From: Larkinella sp. C7
Lineage (GTDB): Bacteria; Bacteroidota; Bacteroidia; Cytophagales; Spirosomataceae
Length of the DNA stretch: 64,000 bases
Direction: 5' to 3'
NCBI RefSeq assembly: GCF_006149005.1
Contig: NZ_VBSL01000001.1
Span: 744,001-808,000, forward strand
Under the pieces are notes generated by a model. It saw nothing but the letters and a program-made list of their open reading frames with translations, was not told the DNA's origin and ran no database searches. The translations under genes were made by a program, and so were the position numbers. Shown piece by piece: positions 42,713 to 51,315 of the stretch; the first letter of the stretch is position 1; the number at the start of each line of letters is the position of its first letter.

Positions 42713-43902
42713 GCGTTCTGTTTTAAAGCCATCCAGCGTTCCAGGCCGATCAAACCAACGAATGCCAGCAACAGCCAGTTACGAATGTTCTCCGGTTGTT
42801 TCTCTCTTCGCTCCCCCGCCGGAACAAACAGCGTATTTAACTGCTCCCGGCTCAACGGGAACGGGTTTGGTTTGAGGTTAAAATGCCGGATCAGAAGCTC
42901 GCCCAACTGTTCCGGCAATTGTCCGGTTCGCACCCGTTCGGCGGTTTGGGGAGTCAGTTTTTCTTCCCAGTATACCACATTCGGAACCTTCGGAATGTTG
43001 AGCTTTCCCGAAACCACATAAAGAGTTTGGGGGGCGGGAGTAACCACGTCCTGATCCGTTAAAACCCAATCGTACCCGGTTTTCTGCTCTTTTTTTACAT
43101 CGATCTGCATCCCGAGCGCATACACATCCGACAAGGCATTCAAAGCCGCCAAGACGGTTTGCTGTTCGGTTTTATCGCGGAAATCAACCAGCGCTTTCAA
43201 ACGCCCCGAATGCACCGGAACATCCTGAAAACGAACGTCTTTGCTCAAGTCTGGACTACTCGTTAGCTGGTTGGAAGCGTTCACAAACACGTTGCCGCTG
43301 CCCGGTAATTTCAGATACGGCCGAACCGGACGACTCGCCGAATCAACTATCGTGTGCAATTTAAACTGTGCCAGAACCCGAATAAACGGGGCATCTGCCA
43401 GTTGCTGATTATTCAGGACATACAGGTGCAATTCCGACGGCTTTGTTGATACGGTATTGATGGCCGACTGCAATACATCTGAATTAAACTTCCGCTGATC
43501 AGGCAATTGCGCTGGCTTATCCGCTGCATCGGTGGCGGCATTGATCCAGTAAACCGCTTCTCCTTTTTTGATTGCTTCCTCCAGTTCAAACCGGTAATTA
43601 TCGACCACCATTTTCTCCGGCTGCACCAGGTGAATTTTGGCAACGGCCACCGGTTTTGTCAACCCGGTCAGGATCGGTTGGCTCAGGATCAACGCCAGCA
43701 GAATTATAACCAGGCAGCGCAGGATCAGCAACAGGAGGTTATCGAGCTTGATGCCCCGCTGCTGTTGCTGGTTCTTTTCCTGAAGCCAGCGTGTGGCGGC
43801 CCAGGCCAGGGTTTTGCCCTGTTTCTGGTGCCAGAAATGGATGACCACCGGAATCACCACGGCCCCAATGCCCCACAAAAACAACGGTTGTATGAACTCC
43901 AT
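42709..43902 (-). CDS. BatA N-terminal-domain membrane protein
   Basis: This 397-residue protein carries the aerotolerance-regulator N-terminal (BatA-like) domain: MEFIQPLFLWGIGAVVIPVV, IHFWHQKQGKTLAWAATRWL, and a second helix LLLLILRCLVIILLALILSQP. A long soluble domain follows and a C-terminal helix (WLLLAFVGLIGLERWMAL). Bat proteins act with MoxR ATPases and DUF58 proteins at the membrane, possibly in assembling or remodelling envelope complexes. The start codon shares a base with the DUF58 stop (TAATG). The metal-binding VWA of classic BatA is not evident. Confidence 0.88.
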   Translation of the reverse strand: MEFIQPLFLWGIGAVVIPVVIHFWHQKQGKTLAWAATRWLQEKNQQQQRGIKLDNLLLLILRCLVIILLALILSQPILTGLTKPVAVAKIHLVQPEKMVVDNYRFELEEAIKKGEAVYWINAATDAADKPAQLPDQRKFNSDVLQSAINTVSTKPSELHLYVLNNQQLADAPFIRVLAQFKLHTIVDSASRPVRPYLKLPGSGNVFVNASNQLTSSPDLSKDVRFQDVPVHSGRLKALVDFRDKTEQQTVLAALNALSDVYALGMQIDVKKEQKTGYDWVLTDQDVVTPAPQTLYVVSGKLNIPKVPNVVYWEEKLTPQTAERVRTGQLPEQLGELLIRHFNLKPNPFPLSREQLNTLFVPAGERREKQPENIRNWLLLAFVGLIGLERWMALKQNA

Positions 43903-44765
43903 TAAACGCTCCTCCTGGTCAGAAAATCTTTTAGTGCCCCCGCGATGGGCTCACTCAGTTTTACGCGAATCAGGTGAACGTGCGGCAGCAACAGTTCTTC
44001 CTGTATTTTTTTGAAATAGGCCGAAACCGCCTGCTGGAACGTCTCTTTGATCGTTTCGGCCTGCACTTCAATTTCCCGATCGGTTTCCAGGTCCTTAAAC
44101 CGGTAGAAACCGCTCAGGTTAAAGTCCGTTTCCTGATCGCCAAGCAGTTGAAAAATGACAATCTCCCGGCGCGGACTGGCCACGGTTTTAATCAGTTGCA
44201 ACCACTCATCGTCTACTTGCAGGAAGTCCGAAACCATCACCAGCAACTCCTTTTGCTTCTGCTGAAATTCCGGAAACCGGGCCTGTTTGGGCAGCCAGGT
44301 TCCGGAAGCGGTGGCATTTTGCAGGGCAAACAAAATTCGCTGAAAAGCCTGCTTTCCGGTCGGGACCAACGTCTGCAAGGCACCGTTTTGTAGCGCATAC
44401 AAACTCATCTGATCGCTTTGCCGGTAGCCCAGATAGGCCAGCGAAGCCATCAATAGTTTTGCGTACTCCAATCGGCTGACGCCCTGTTCGGTGTAGTTCA
44501 TCGAACCCGATAAGTCCAGCAAAAAGCGGATTTGCAGGTTGCTTTCCGTGGCCGATTCGCGCACGAGATGCTTGTCGGTTCGGGCGTATAATTTCCAGTC
44601 GATGCGCCGGGGATCATCGCCGGGTTCATAATGGCGATATTGCTCAAACTCCGTCCCCGACCCCGAGCGTTTGCTGGCGTGAATCCCCAGCAGCAACTCA
44701 TCGCTGACGAGTTTGCCGGCGAGTTGCAGGTTGTTGAGTTTGATGAGATCTGTGGCTAATTGCAT
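43902..44765 (-). CDS. DUF58-family protein with VWA-like fold
   Basis: This 287-residue cytoplasmic protein has the DUF58 signature FEQYRHYEPGDDPRRIDWKLYARTD-type block (positions 40-64) and a MIDAS-like RFLLDLSGSMNY (DxSGSxN), indicating a von Willebrand A fold. DUF58 proteins are partners of MoxR AAA+ ATPases. The upstream gap to moxR is filled by a perfect 39-bp-arm inverted repeat. It is followed without gap by the BatA-like gene. Confidence 0.92.
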   Translation of the reverse strand: MQLATDLIKLNNLQLAGKLVSDELLLGIHASKRSGSGTEFEQYRHYEPGDDPRRIDWKLYARTDKHLVRESATESNLQIRFLLDLSGSMNYTEQGVSRLEYAKLLMASLAYLGYRQSDQMSLYALQNGALQTLVPTGKQAFQRILFALQNATASGTWLPKQARFPEFQQKQKELLVMVSDFLQVDDEWLQLIKTVASPRREIVIFQLLGDQETDFNLSGFYRFKDLETDREIEVQAETIKETFQQAVSAYFKKIQEELLLPHVHLIRVKLSEPIAGALKDFLTRRSV

Positions 44766-44769
44766 TGGA

Positions 44770-44859
44770 GTTTTCGGTTTACGGTTTTTGGTTTACGGTG
44801 GCTGACGCAGGAAGGCTAACGCGTCAGCCACCGTAAACCAAAAACCGTAAACCGAAAAC
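44770..44859. repeat. Perfect inverted repeat (site L), 39-bp arms, between moxR and DUF58 genes
   Basis: Arms 44770-44808 and 44821-44859 are exactly complementary, with a 12-base loop. The words are GGTTTTCGGTTTACGG-like, ending in GGTGGCTGACGC. The right arm ends at the base before the MoxR stop and the left begins 4 bases from the DUF58 start, so the whole gap is hairpin. It will form a very stable RNA stem in the operon message. Site N shares the words. Confidence 0.97.
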
Positions 44860-45834
44860 CTATTTCAACAACTCTTTTATCACCTGATCCGTCGTAATAT
44901 TCTCAGCCTCAGCCCGGAAGTTGAGGGCGATGCGGTGGCGCAGGATGGGGTAGGCCAGCGTCTGAATGTCTTCCGGGATCACCGAAAACCGTTCGTTCAA
45001 AACCGCCCGTGCTTTGGAACAGAGCACCAGCGCCTGCCCCGCGCGCGGCCCCGCTCCCCAGTCGCACCACTGCCTGACAAACGCCGACGGACTGCTTTCG
45101 GGGCGCGTCGACCGGACGAGTTGGTTGATGAAACCGATCAGTTCATCGCTGATGTGGACCTGTCTCGTCAGGCGTTGCAAGTCGATAATTTCCTGATCGG
45201 TCAGCACGGTTTGCAGTTCCGGACGGGCGGTGCCGGTGGTGTTTTTCAACACACTCAGTTCTTCCTGTTCAGAAGGGTAACTCAGTTTGATATACAGTAA
45301 AAACCGGTCTAACTGGGCTTCCGGCAGCGGATAGGTTCCGGCCTGTTCGATCGGGTTTTGGGTGGCAATGATCAGAAACGGCCGGGGCAGTTCGTAGTCG
45401 GTTCCGGCGTAGGTTACCTTGCCTTCCTGCATGGCTTCCAGCAAAGCCGCCTGCGTTTTGGGCGGTGTCCGGTTGATTTCGTCGGCCAGCACCACATGGG
45501 CGAAGATGGGCCCCCGGTTGAATTTGAAGAATTTCTTGCCGGTATGGTGATCTTCTTCCAGAATCTCCGTTCCGATAATATCGCCCGGCATGAGATCCGG
45601 CGTAAACTGAATGCGTTTAAAATTCATCTCCAGAGCTTCCGCCATCGTTTTCACCATCAGCGTTTTGGCTAGCCCCGGCACGCCTTCCAGTAAACAATGG
45701 CCGCCCGCCAGCAGAGCAATCAGGATTTCGTCAATGGCTTCCTGCTGTCCGACAATCACCTTACCGATTTCTTTCTTCAGGCGCGGAAGCTTGGCGACTA
45801 CGGTTTTGTAATGGGTCAGTTCCTTGGTTTCCAA
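44860..45834 (-). CDS. MoxR-family AAA+ ATPase
   Basis: This 324-residue AAA+ ATPase of the MoxR family is cytoplasmic and thought to act as a chaperone for assembly of protein complexes or cofactor insertion. It shows Walker A GVPGLAKTL, RIQFTPDLMPGDIIGTEI, Walker B VVLADEINRTPPKTQAALLEAM, sensor 1 FLIIATQNPIEQAGTYPLPEAQLDRFLL-type segment and the C-terminal RAVLNERFSVIPEDIQTLAYPILRHRI. Only 3 bp separate it from the DUF4159 gene upstream. Confidence 0.96.
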   Translation of the reverse strand: METKELTHYKTVVAKLPRLKKEIGKVIVGQQEAIDEILIALLAGGHCLLEGVPGLAKTLMVKTMAEALEMNFKRIQFTPDLMPGDIIGTEILEEDHHTGKKFFKFNRGPIFAHVVLADEINRTPPKTQAALLEAMQEGKVTYAGTDYELPRPFLIIATQNPIEQAGTYPLPEAQLDRFLLYIKLSYPSEQEELSVLKNTTGTARPELQTVLTDQEIIDLQRLTRQVHISDELIGFINQLVRSTRPESSPSAFVRQWCDWGAGPRAGQALVLCSKARAVLNERFSVIPEDIQTLAYPILRHRIALNFRAEAENITTDQVIKELLK

Positions 45835-45837
45835 TGC

Positions 45838-46455
45838 TTATGCGGTTAATGCGTACGTGATAATGTTGACGCCAAATTTGGTATTATCCTCGGCCAGAAA
45901 TCGTTTGTTGCGGAAGTCGTAATCCCACTCGCAACCATAATCCTTGTTGCTGTACAGAACGCCAATGCGCCCGTTGATCAGCACGGCTTTCAGGTAATCA
46001 TGCACCAGATCGTCCCCCCAGCCGTTCAGTTCGAACGTCGTAGTCGGCGGCCCTTCCTCAAACTTGAAAAAGCAGGTATAAATCGGGTGGGAATTCGGGA
46101 TTTTCTGCAAGGCTTTCGGGCCAAAGGTGCGGGCCATTTCCTGCTCGAACGATTTGGCAAAAAGCCCGTCGATGTCGTGGTTGCAATCGTCCACAAACAC
46201 AAAACCGCCGTTCTGAACGTAGCGCTTGAAGTGATCCCGTTCCTGGGTCGAAAACTCCACCAGTTTATGCCCACTGAGGTAGCAGAACGGACTCTTGAAA
46301 ATTTCGTTACTCGTCAACTGAACCACTTTTTCCTTCTCATCCACCGGAATCGTGGTATATTCGACCAGGGAATGCAGCAGGTTGGAAGGCATTCGCTGGT
46401 CCGTATCCCAATCGCCGGAGGTATACTGGATGCGGGTGAAAATGAATGGTTTCAA
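45838..46455 (-). CDS. DUF4159-family protein
   Basis: This 205-residue protein without a signal peptide matches the DUF4159 family: FTRIQYTSGDWDTDQRMPSN, LTSNEIFKSPFCYLSGHKLVEFS, FKRYVQNGGFVFVDDCNHDIDG, NSHPIYTCFFKF and AVLINGRIGVLYSNKDYGCEWDY. The GGFVFVDD stretch and context suggest a glutamine-amidotransferase-like fold without known catalysis. DUF4159 proteins commonly accompany MoxR/BatA genes, either alone or fused to a BatA-like membrane part. Here it is the first gene after the TldD/PmbA block. Confidence 0.87.
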   Translation of the reverse strand: MKPFIFTRIQYTSGDWDTDQRMPSNLLHSLVEYTTIPVDEKEKVVQLTSNEIFKSPFCYLSGHKLVEFSTQERDHFKRYVQNGGFVFVDDCNHDIDGLFAKSFEQEMARTFGPKALQKIPNSHPIYTCFFKFEEGPPTTTFELNGWGDDLVHDYLKAVLINGRIGVLYSNKDYGCEWDYDFRNKRFLAEDNTKFGVNIITYALTA

Positions 46456-46478
46456 GTTGAGTTGAGTTAAAAGGAACT

Positions 46479-46571
46479 ATTTCGCAGAGTTAAGCGGAGA
46501 AAATCAGAGTTAAGCAGAGAAAAAACAACTCTGCTTAACTCCCTTTTTCTCCGCTCAACTCCGCGAAATAA
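46479..46571. repeat. Intergenic inverted repeat (site M)
   Basis: Left words TTTCGCAGAGTTAAGCGGAG and CAGAGTTAAGCAGAGAAA; right words CTCTGCTTAACTCC and CTCCGCTCAACTCCGCGAAA. It fills the gap between the DUF4159 and PmbA genes, both minus strand. The arms are almost fully complementary. Confidence 0.9.
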
Positions 46572-47906
46572 CTAAACCGCATCCGACAGCGAACTGAACG
46601 TAAATTCCCGGATTTTCATCGGAGGAATCAGGTAGTTTGAATTTGACTCCGTGCTGACCACCCGCTCCGGTCTGCCCAGGGCTTCGAGGTTGTTCAGCAT
46701 GATGATCGGGCTTTCGTTGAACCGGAAGTTCTTGACCGGATGTTTGATCTTGCCATTTTCGATGTAAAAAGTCCCATCGCGGGTCAGGCCCGTCAGCAGC
46801 AGCGTTTGCGGATCGACGGAACGGATGTACCAGAGCTTCGTCACCAGAATACCGCGCTGGGTGCTCTTGATCATGTCTTCCAGCGAAGCCGTGCCACCCG
46901 CCATGATCACATTCGTGGGCGATGGAACCGCCTTCACGCCTTTCTTCTGCGCCCAGAACCGGGAATAGGCGACGTTTTTCACCACGCCTTTCTCAATCCA
47001 GTTGACCTTTTCCTGCGCCCGGCCATCGCCCGACCACGGCGAAGCCGGCAGTTCGGGATTTGTCGGGTCGGAATAGATCGTAACGCGCTCATCCACAATC
47101 TTCTCGCCCAGCTTGGTCTTGCCACCGGGTTTGCTCAGGAACGACCGGCCTTCGTCAGCACTGCGGGCATCCATGTTAAAAAAGATGTTTTCGAGCAACA
47201 CGGCGGCCGCTGTAGGTTCCAGAATGACCGTATATTTTCCCGGTTCCAGGGCCCGCGCGCCTACCGAACCCAGACACTTCTGAACGGCAATTTTAGTCGC
47301 TGAAACCGTATCCAGTTTGGAAAAATCACTGTAGCCGCGCGTCACGTAGCCCGAGCCGGTTCCGTCGTCGGTCCGAACCGTCAGCGAAAAATTTACGTTT
47401 GTGCTGGGGTAATACGCAAACAGCCCTTTGGAATTCATCATGGCCGAATAGCCCCGGAAATCCTCCAGAAAACCAGCCGCAGCCAGTTTTTGCTGGCCCG
47501 ATTCCTGCAAGCTTTTGGCAACGGCTTCCGCCCGAATGGCGGGGGTAACTTTGGCAGTCGATTCAAAATAGCCCGTCGATTTCAGGTATTGCTGCGGTTC
47601 CAGCACGCCCATAAATTCCGGATTTTCGGGAGCCAGCTGGGCCAGTTCCTCGGCCCGGCGAACCACTTTTTCCAGGGAAGCATCGTCAAATTCGTCGATG
47701 GCAGCAACCCCGTTTTTCTTTCCGAACGACGATTGCACCTGGATGGTCTGCGTAATCATGGTGCCGCTGGTCGAGACTTCGTTCCGGGCGTAGCGGATGT
47801 TTCCCCGCTCCCCGCCCACCACGTTCACCTCGCACGCATCCGCTTTGGAATAACTTAATACCTTCTGAAGCAATGCCTTAGCCTCAGACTCGGTTAGTAA
47901 AGCCAT
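46572..47906 (-). CDS. pmbA: PmbA-type subunit of a TldD/PmbA protease (pair 1)
   Basis: This 444-residue protein is of the TldD/PmbA (peptidase U62) family, PmbA-like. In E. coli TldD and PmbA (TldE) form a heterodimeric metalloprotease that trims microcin B17 and degrades CcdA. It lacks the HExxxH zinc motif, as PmbA subunits do, and has the family ends: GNIRYARNEVSTSGTMITQT, TRDGTFYIENGKIKHPVKNFRFNESP and IPPMKIREFTFSSLSDAV. It lies 115 bp after its TldD partner, with a hairpin between. No signal peptide is seen although its partner has a Tat signal. Confidence 0.92.
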   Translation of the reverse strand: MALLTESEAKALLQKVLSYSKADACEVNVVGGERGNIRYARNEVSTSGTMITQTIQVQSSFGKKNGVAAIDEFDDASLEKVVRRAEELAQLAPENPEFMGVLEPQQYLKSTGYFESTAKVTPAIRAEAVAKSLQESGQQKLAAAGFLEDFRGYSAMMNSKGLFAYYPSTNVNFSLTVRTDDGTGSGYVTRGYSDFSKLDTVSATKIAVQKCLGSVGARALEPGKYTVILEPTAAAVLLENIFFNMDARSADEGRSFLSKPGGKTKLGEKIVDERVTIYSDPTNPELPASPWSGDGRAQEKVNWIEKGVVKNVAYSRFWAQKKGVKAVPSPTNVIMAGGTASLEDMIKSTQRGILVTKLWYIRSVDPQTLLLTGLTRDGTFYIENGKIKHPVKNFRFNESPIIMLNNLEALGRPERVVSTESNSNYLIPPMKIREFTFSSLSDAV

Positions 47907-47913
47907 ATTTTTG

Positions 47914-48021
47914 AATTGTTTACGGTTCTCTGTTTACGGTTTTCGGTGGCTGACGCATTCTTGGCTAACGCATTAAAATCGTGCGTCAGCCAACCGCAAA
48001 CCAAAAACCGTTAACCGAAAA
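47914..48021. repeat. Intergenic inverted repeat (site N)
   Basis: Left words TTACGGTTTTCGGTGGCTGA and GACGCATTCTTGGCTAACGC; right words GCGTCAGCCAACCGCAAACC and AAAAACCGTTAACCGAAAAC. It fills the gap between tldD and pmbA of pair 1. The words match site L, 3 kb away, but the arms have drifted. Confidence 0.88.
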
Positions 48022-49662
48022 CTAGATTTTCCGTGCTGTATTAATCACATTGACACCGTTGAAACGGGTGGTGGAGCTGCCGTGGGAGACGGCGCTGACC
48101 TGCATCGGCTGGCCTTTGCCATCGAAGAACGAGCCACCCAGCCGGTAGTCTTTCTCGTCGCAAATCTGAACACAGGAGTTCCAGAATTCCTGCGTATTCG
48201 ACTGGTAGGCCACATCTTTCAGCATGCCCGCAATCTGTCCGTCTTTGATTTCGTAGAACAACTGCCCGCCAAACTGGAAGTTATACCGCTGCTGGTCAAT
48301 CGAAAAAGAGCCGTCGCCGATGATGTAAATGCCTTTTTTGACGTCCTTGATCATCTGCTCTACCGACAGGGGCGTTTTGCCAGCCGCCAGCGATACGTTC
48401 GCCATCCGCTGAAACTGCACCGAACTCCAGTTGTCGGCGTAACAGCAACCCTGCGATTCGTTTTCGCCGATGATGTGAACCTGATCCCGAATGGCCTGGT
48501 AATTCACCAGCGTGCCGTCTTTCACCAGATCCCACTTTTTGCAGGCAACTCCCTCGTCGTCCCAGCCCACGGCACCCAGCGAACCGACCTGCGTTTTGTC
48601 GGCAAACAGATTGACCTGCTTGCTGCCGTAGTTGAAGTTTTTGGATTTCCACTTGTCGAGTGTAGCGAAGGATGTTCCGGCAAAATTGGCTTCGTAGCCC
48701 AAGACACGATCCAGTTCCAGCGGGTGACCCACCGACTCGTGGATGGTCAGCCAGAGGTGCGAAGGATCAAGCACGAGGTCGTATTTCCCGGCTTCGACCG
48801 ACTTGGCCGTCAGCTTCTGCTTGGCGTGTTTGGCCGCCGACGTTACGTCTTCCAGCATGTCGTACCCTTTGTTGTAGCGGGTCGTAATACCGGTTATTTT
48901 ATCGCTCGGATTAGCTTGCAGGTAATCATACCCCATGCCCATCGGCGCACTCAGCTCGCTGCGGGTTTCAAACTTGCCACTCTTCGGATCGATGGCCGTC
49001 ACGGTAAACGTGGGCCACAGACGGTGAATGTCCTGATCGATGTACGAACCGTCCGACGACGCAAAATACTTCTGCTCGTTGACCATGAACAACACCGAGT
49101 TGACGTAATTGGCACCGTTTTTCAGAGCCGCATCGTTGACCGTCAACAGTAAATCCACTTTTTCCTTGATGGGAACTTCGAACGCATTTTTCTTGATGGG
49201 TGCTTTCCAGCTCACTTCTCCGAAGCCTTTCTGTGGCGCTAGTTGCACGGGTTGTTTCATCAACCGGGCGTTGGCTTTGGCAATGGCTACGGCTTCTTCG
49301 GCGGCTTTGGCGGTTTGGGCTTCACTTTTGGCTTCCACCACCGACGCAAATCCCCAGCAGCCGTCGACAATCACGCGCACACCCACCCCGTAGGATTCGG
49401 TATTGACAATGTTCTGCACCTTGTCTTCGCGCGTAATGACAAACTGCCGCAAATACCGGCCAATCCGGACATCGGTGTAGCTGGCGCCTTTGGCTTTGGC
49501 GGCATTCAGGGCGGCATCGGCCAGTCGTTTTTTAACGGCCACATCCACGCCGGGTTCCAGCAGGGCTTCCGGTGCAACCGAGCGACCGAAAACCGCGCTG
49601 TCAGGCAAAAGGAATGCCCCGGCACTCAGGCCGGTCAATTGAAGAAAATCTCTACGGTTCAA
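48022..49662 (-). CDS. tldD: TldD-type metalloprotease with Tat signal (pair 1)
   Basis: This 546-residue TldD-like metalloprotease subunit has the zinc motif HESVGH at 308-313, followed by PLELDRVLGYEANFAG. The N-terminus MNRRDFLQLTGLSAGAFLLP has RRDFLQ, a twin-arginine export signal, so the mature enzyme should lie outside the cytoplasm, unlike E. coli TldD. Family C-terminal marks are QFGGQLFYEIKDGQIAGMLKDVAYQSNTQ and SAVSHGSSTTRFNGVNV. It probably acts with the PmbA gene that follows. It is longer than E. coli TldD (about 480) because of the signal and a few insertions. Confidence 0.93.
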   Translation of the reverse strand: MNRRDFLQLTGLSAGAFLLPDSAVFGRSVAPEALLEPGVDVAVKKRLADAALNAAKAKGASYTDVRIGRYLRQFVITREDKVQNIVNTESYGVGVRVIVDGCWGFASVVEAKSEAQTAKAAEEAVAIAKANARLMKQPVQLAPQKGFGEVSWKAPIKKNAFEVPIKEKVDLLLTVNDAALKNGANYVNSVLFMVNEQKYFASSDGSYIDQDIHRLWPTFTVTAIDPKSGKFETRSELSAPMGMGYDYLQANPSDKITGITTRYNKGYDMLEDVTSAAKHAKQKLTAKSVEAGKYDLVLDPSHLWLTIHESVGHPLELDRVLGYEANFAGTSFATLDKWKSKNFNYGSKQVNLFADKTQVGSLGAVGWDDEGVACKKWDLVKDGTLVNYQAIRDQVHIIGENESQGCCYADNWSSVQFQRMANVSLAAGKTPLSVEQMIKDVKKGIYIIGDGSFSIDQQRYNFQFGGQLFYEIKDGQIAGMLKDVAYQSNTQEFWNSCVQICDEKDYRLGGSFFDGKGQPMQVSAVSHGSSTTRFNGVNVINTARKI

Positions 49663-49709
49663 AGTTTGTTGGTGATAAAGTGATACGGTAAAGCTATCTA
49701 AATTTTCGT

Positions 49710-49810
49710 CCTAATACGGATGGGAACACGGATTCGGCGGATTGAACGGATTTTCGCAGATGAAAATCCGTTTTGATCGGTCCAATCCGCTGAATCCGTG
49801 TGCCATCCAA
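49710..49810. repeat. Intergenic inverted repeat (site O)
   Basis: Left words ACACGGATTCGGCGGATTG and AACGGATTTTCGCAGATG; right words AAAATCCGTTTTGATCGG, CAATCCGCTGAATCCGTGT. The hairpin lies in the 270-bp gap between the two TldD/PmbA pairs (49663-49932). The rest of the gap (49811-49932) shows nothing recognisable. Confidence 0.85.
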
Positions 49811-49932
49811 AATCCTAAACAGATTCGGTATAATGCTAACGAAACCCAGTATGCTTTCTGTGGATTTTTGACCGGAAAAATGCGAAATAAGCAGTCGTAA
49901 CCTATCCTTCAAAATGAGGGATATTTTATCGA

Positions 49933-51294
49933 TCACACCGCATCCGAGAGTGAACTGAACGTAAAATCCCGGATTTTCATGGGCGGAATCAAAACACCAC
50001 CGGAGCGAACGGGTTTGCCCAAAGCCTCGACGTTGTTCAGCATAATGACCGGACTTTCGTTGAACCGGAAGTTTTTGACGGGGTATTTGATCTGCCCGTT
50101 TTCGATCAGAAACGTCCCGTCGCGGGTCAAACCGGTGTAAAGCAGCGTTTGCGGATCGACGGCGCGGATGTACCAGAACCGGGTTACCAGTATGCCTTTC
50201 TGGGTGCTTTTGATCAAATCGAGCAGTGACTGGTTACCGCCCTGCATGATGAAGCCCCGGGCGGGCGGAGTGCCTTTCACCCCACTTTTCTGGGCCCAGA
50301 ACTGGGAATAACTCATGTTTTTGATGATCCCGTTTTCGACCCAGAGTGTTTTCTCCTGCGGACGACCGTCGACGCCACCGCCCCCAAAGCGGCCACCTCC
50401 TCCGCCCCCGCCACCACCGGCGAATGGTGAACCGGGAATTTCAGCATTGGCCGGATCGGAATAAATCGTAATCCGCTCGTCGAAGAATTTCTCACCCAAT
50501 CGGGTGCCGCCCCCTTTCCGGCTCAGAAAACTCCGGCCTTCTTCGGCATTCCGGGCATCCAGGCTGTTCATCATCAGGCCGATGAGATCACCGGCTGCGG
50601 TAGGTTCCAGAATAACCGTATATTTTCCCGGTTCCAGGGCTTTGGCATTCGTGGACGCCAGGGCCTTGTTCATGGCCACTTCCGTAGCCTCTTTGGTGCT
50701 TAGTTTGGATACGTCGTTATAATCGCGGGATGCGTAGCCGGAACCGGTGCCGTCGGCGGTTCGGGTGGTCACCGAAAATTCGACGGACGTAACCGGGTTG
50801 TACCCAAACAATCCTTTGCTGTTGGCAATGGCCGTAAAACCGGCACTGTCTTCCATGTATCCGGCGGCCGTCAGGTTCTTTTTGCTGCACGGATCGATGC
50901 TGTCGAAAGCTGCCTGGGCGCGAAACTCCGGATTGATTTTAGCCGTACTTTCGGCATACGCACCGGTTTCGATGTATTTCTGGGGCCCGAGCATCGGCAC
51001 GTATTCCGGATTTTCGGGAGCCAGCCGGGCGGTTTCTTCGGCTCTCCGGACGGTTTTTTCCAGGGAAGCGTCGTCAAATTCGTTGATGGTGGCCGAACCT
51101 ACTTTTTTTCCAAAAACCGCCGTTACCGCCAGCGACATGTTATCGGTTTCGCCACTCGTCGACACGTTATTCCGGGCGTAGCGAATGTTGCCGGTTCGGT
51201 TGCCATTCAGCGTAACACTCATTTCATCGGCTTTGGAATACCCCAAAACCTTATCCACTATTTTTTTTGCTTCGTCTTTCGTTAGGATAGCCAT
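49933..51294 (-). CDS. pmbA: PmbA-type subunit of a TldD/PmbA protease (pair 2)
   Basis: This 453-residue PmbA-like protein closely resembles that of pair 1: GNIRYARNNVSTSGETDN, FDDASLEKTVRRAEETARLAPENPE, KYTVILEPTAAGDLIGLM, TRDGTFLIENGQIKYPVKNFRFNESP and IPPMKIRDFTFSSLSDAV. It lacks HExxxH. An unusual glycine run (GGGGGGGGRFGGGGVDG) is inserted at about residue 295-312, absent from the paralogue, which has a plain SPWSGDGRAQ there. It lies 21 bp after its TldD partner, with no hairpin in that gap. Presumably it forms the second heterodimer. Confidence 0.92.
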   Translation of the reverse strand: MAILTKDEAKKIVDKVLGYSKADEMSVTLNGNRTGNIRYARNNVSTSGETDNMSLAVTAVFGKKVGSATINEFDDASLEKTVRRAEETARLAPENPEYVPMLGPQKYIETGAYAESTAKINPEFRAQAAFDSIDPCSKKNLTAAGYMEDSAGFTAIANSKGLFGYNPVTSVEFSVTTRTADGTGSGYASRDYNDVSKLSTKEATEVAMNKALASTNAKALEPGKYTVILEPTAAGDLIGLMMNSLDARNAEEGRSFLSRKGGGTRLGEKFFDERITIYSDPANAEIPGSPFAGGGGGGGGGRFGGGGVDGRPQEKTLWVENGIIKNMSYSQFWAQKSGVKGTPPARGFIMQGGNQSLLDLIKSTQKGILVTRFWYIRAVDPQTLLYTGLTRDGTFLIENGQIKYPVKNFRFNESPVIMLNNVEALGKPVRSGGVLIPPMKIRDFTFSSLSDAV

Positions 51295-51315
51295 TTTGTT
51301 GATGATTTACCGTTT

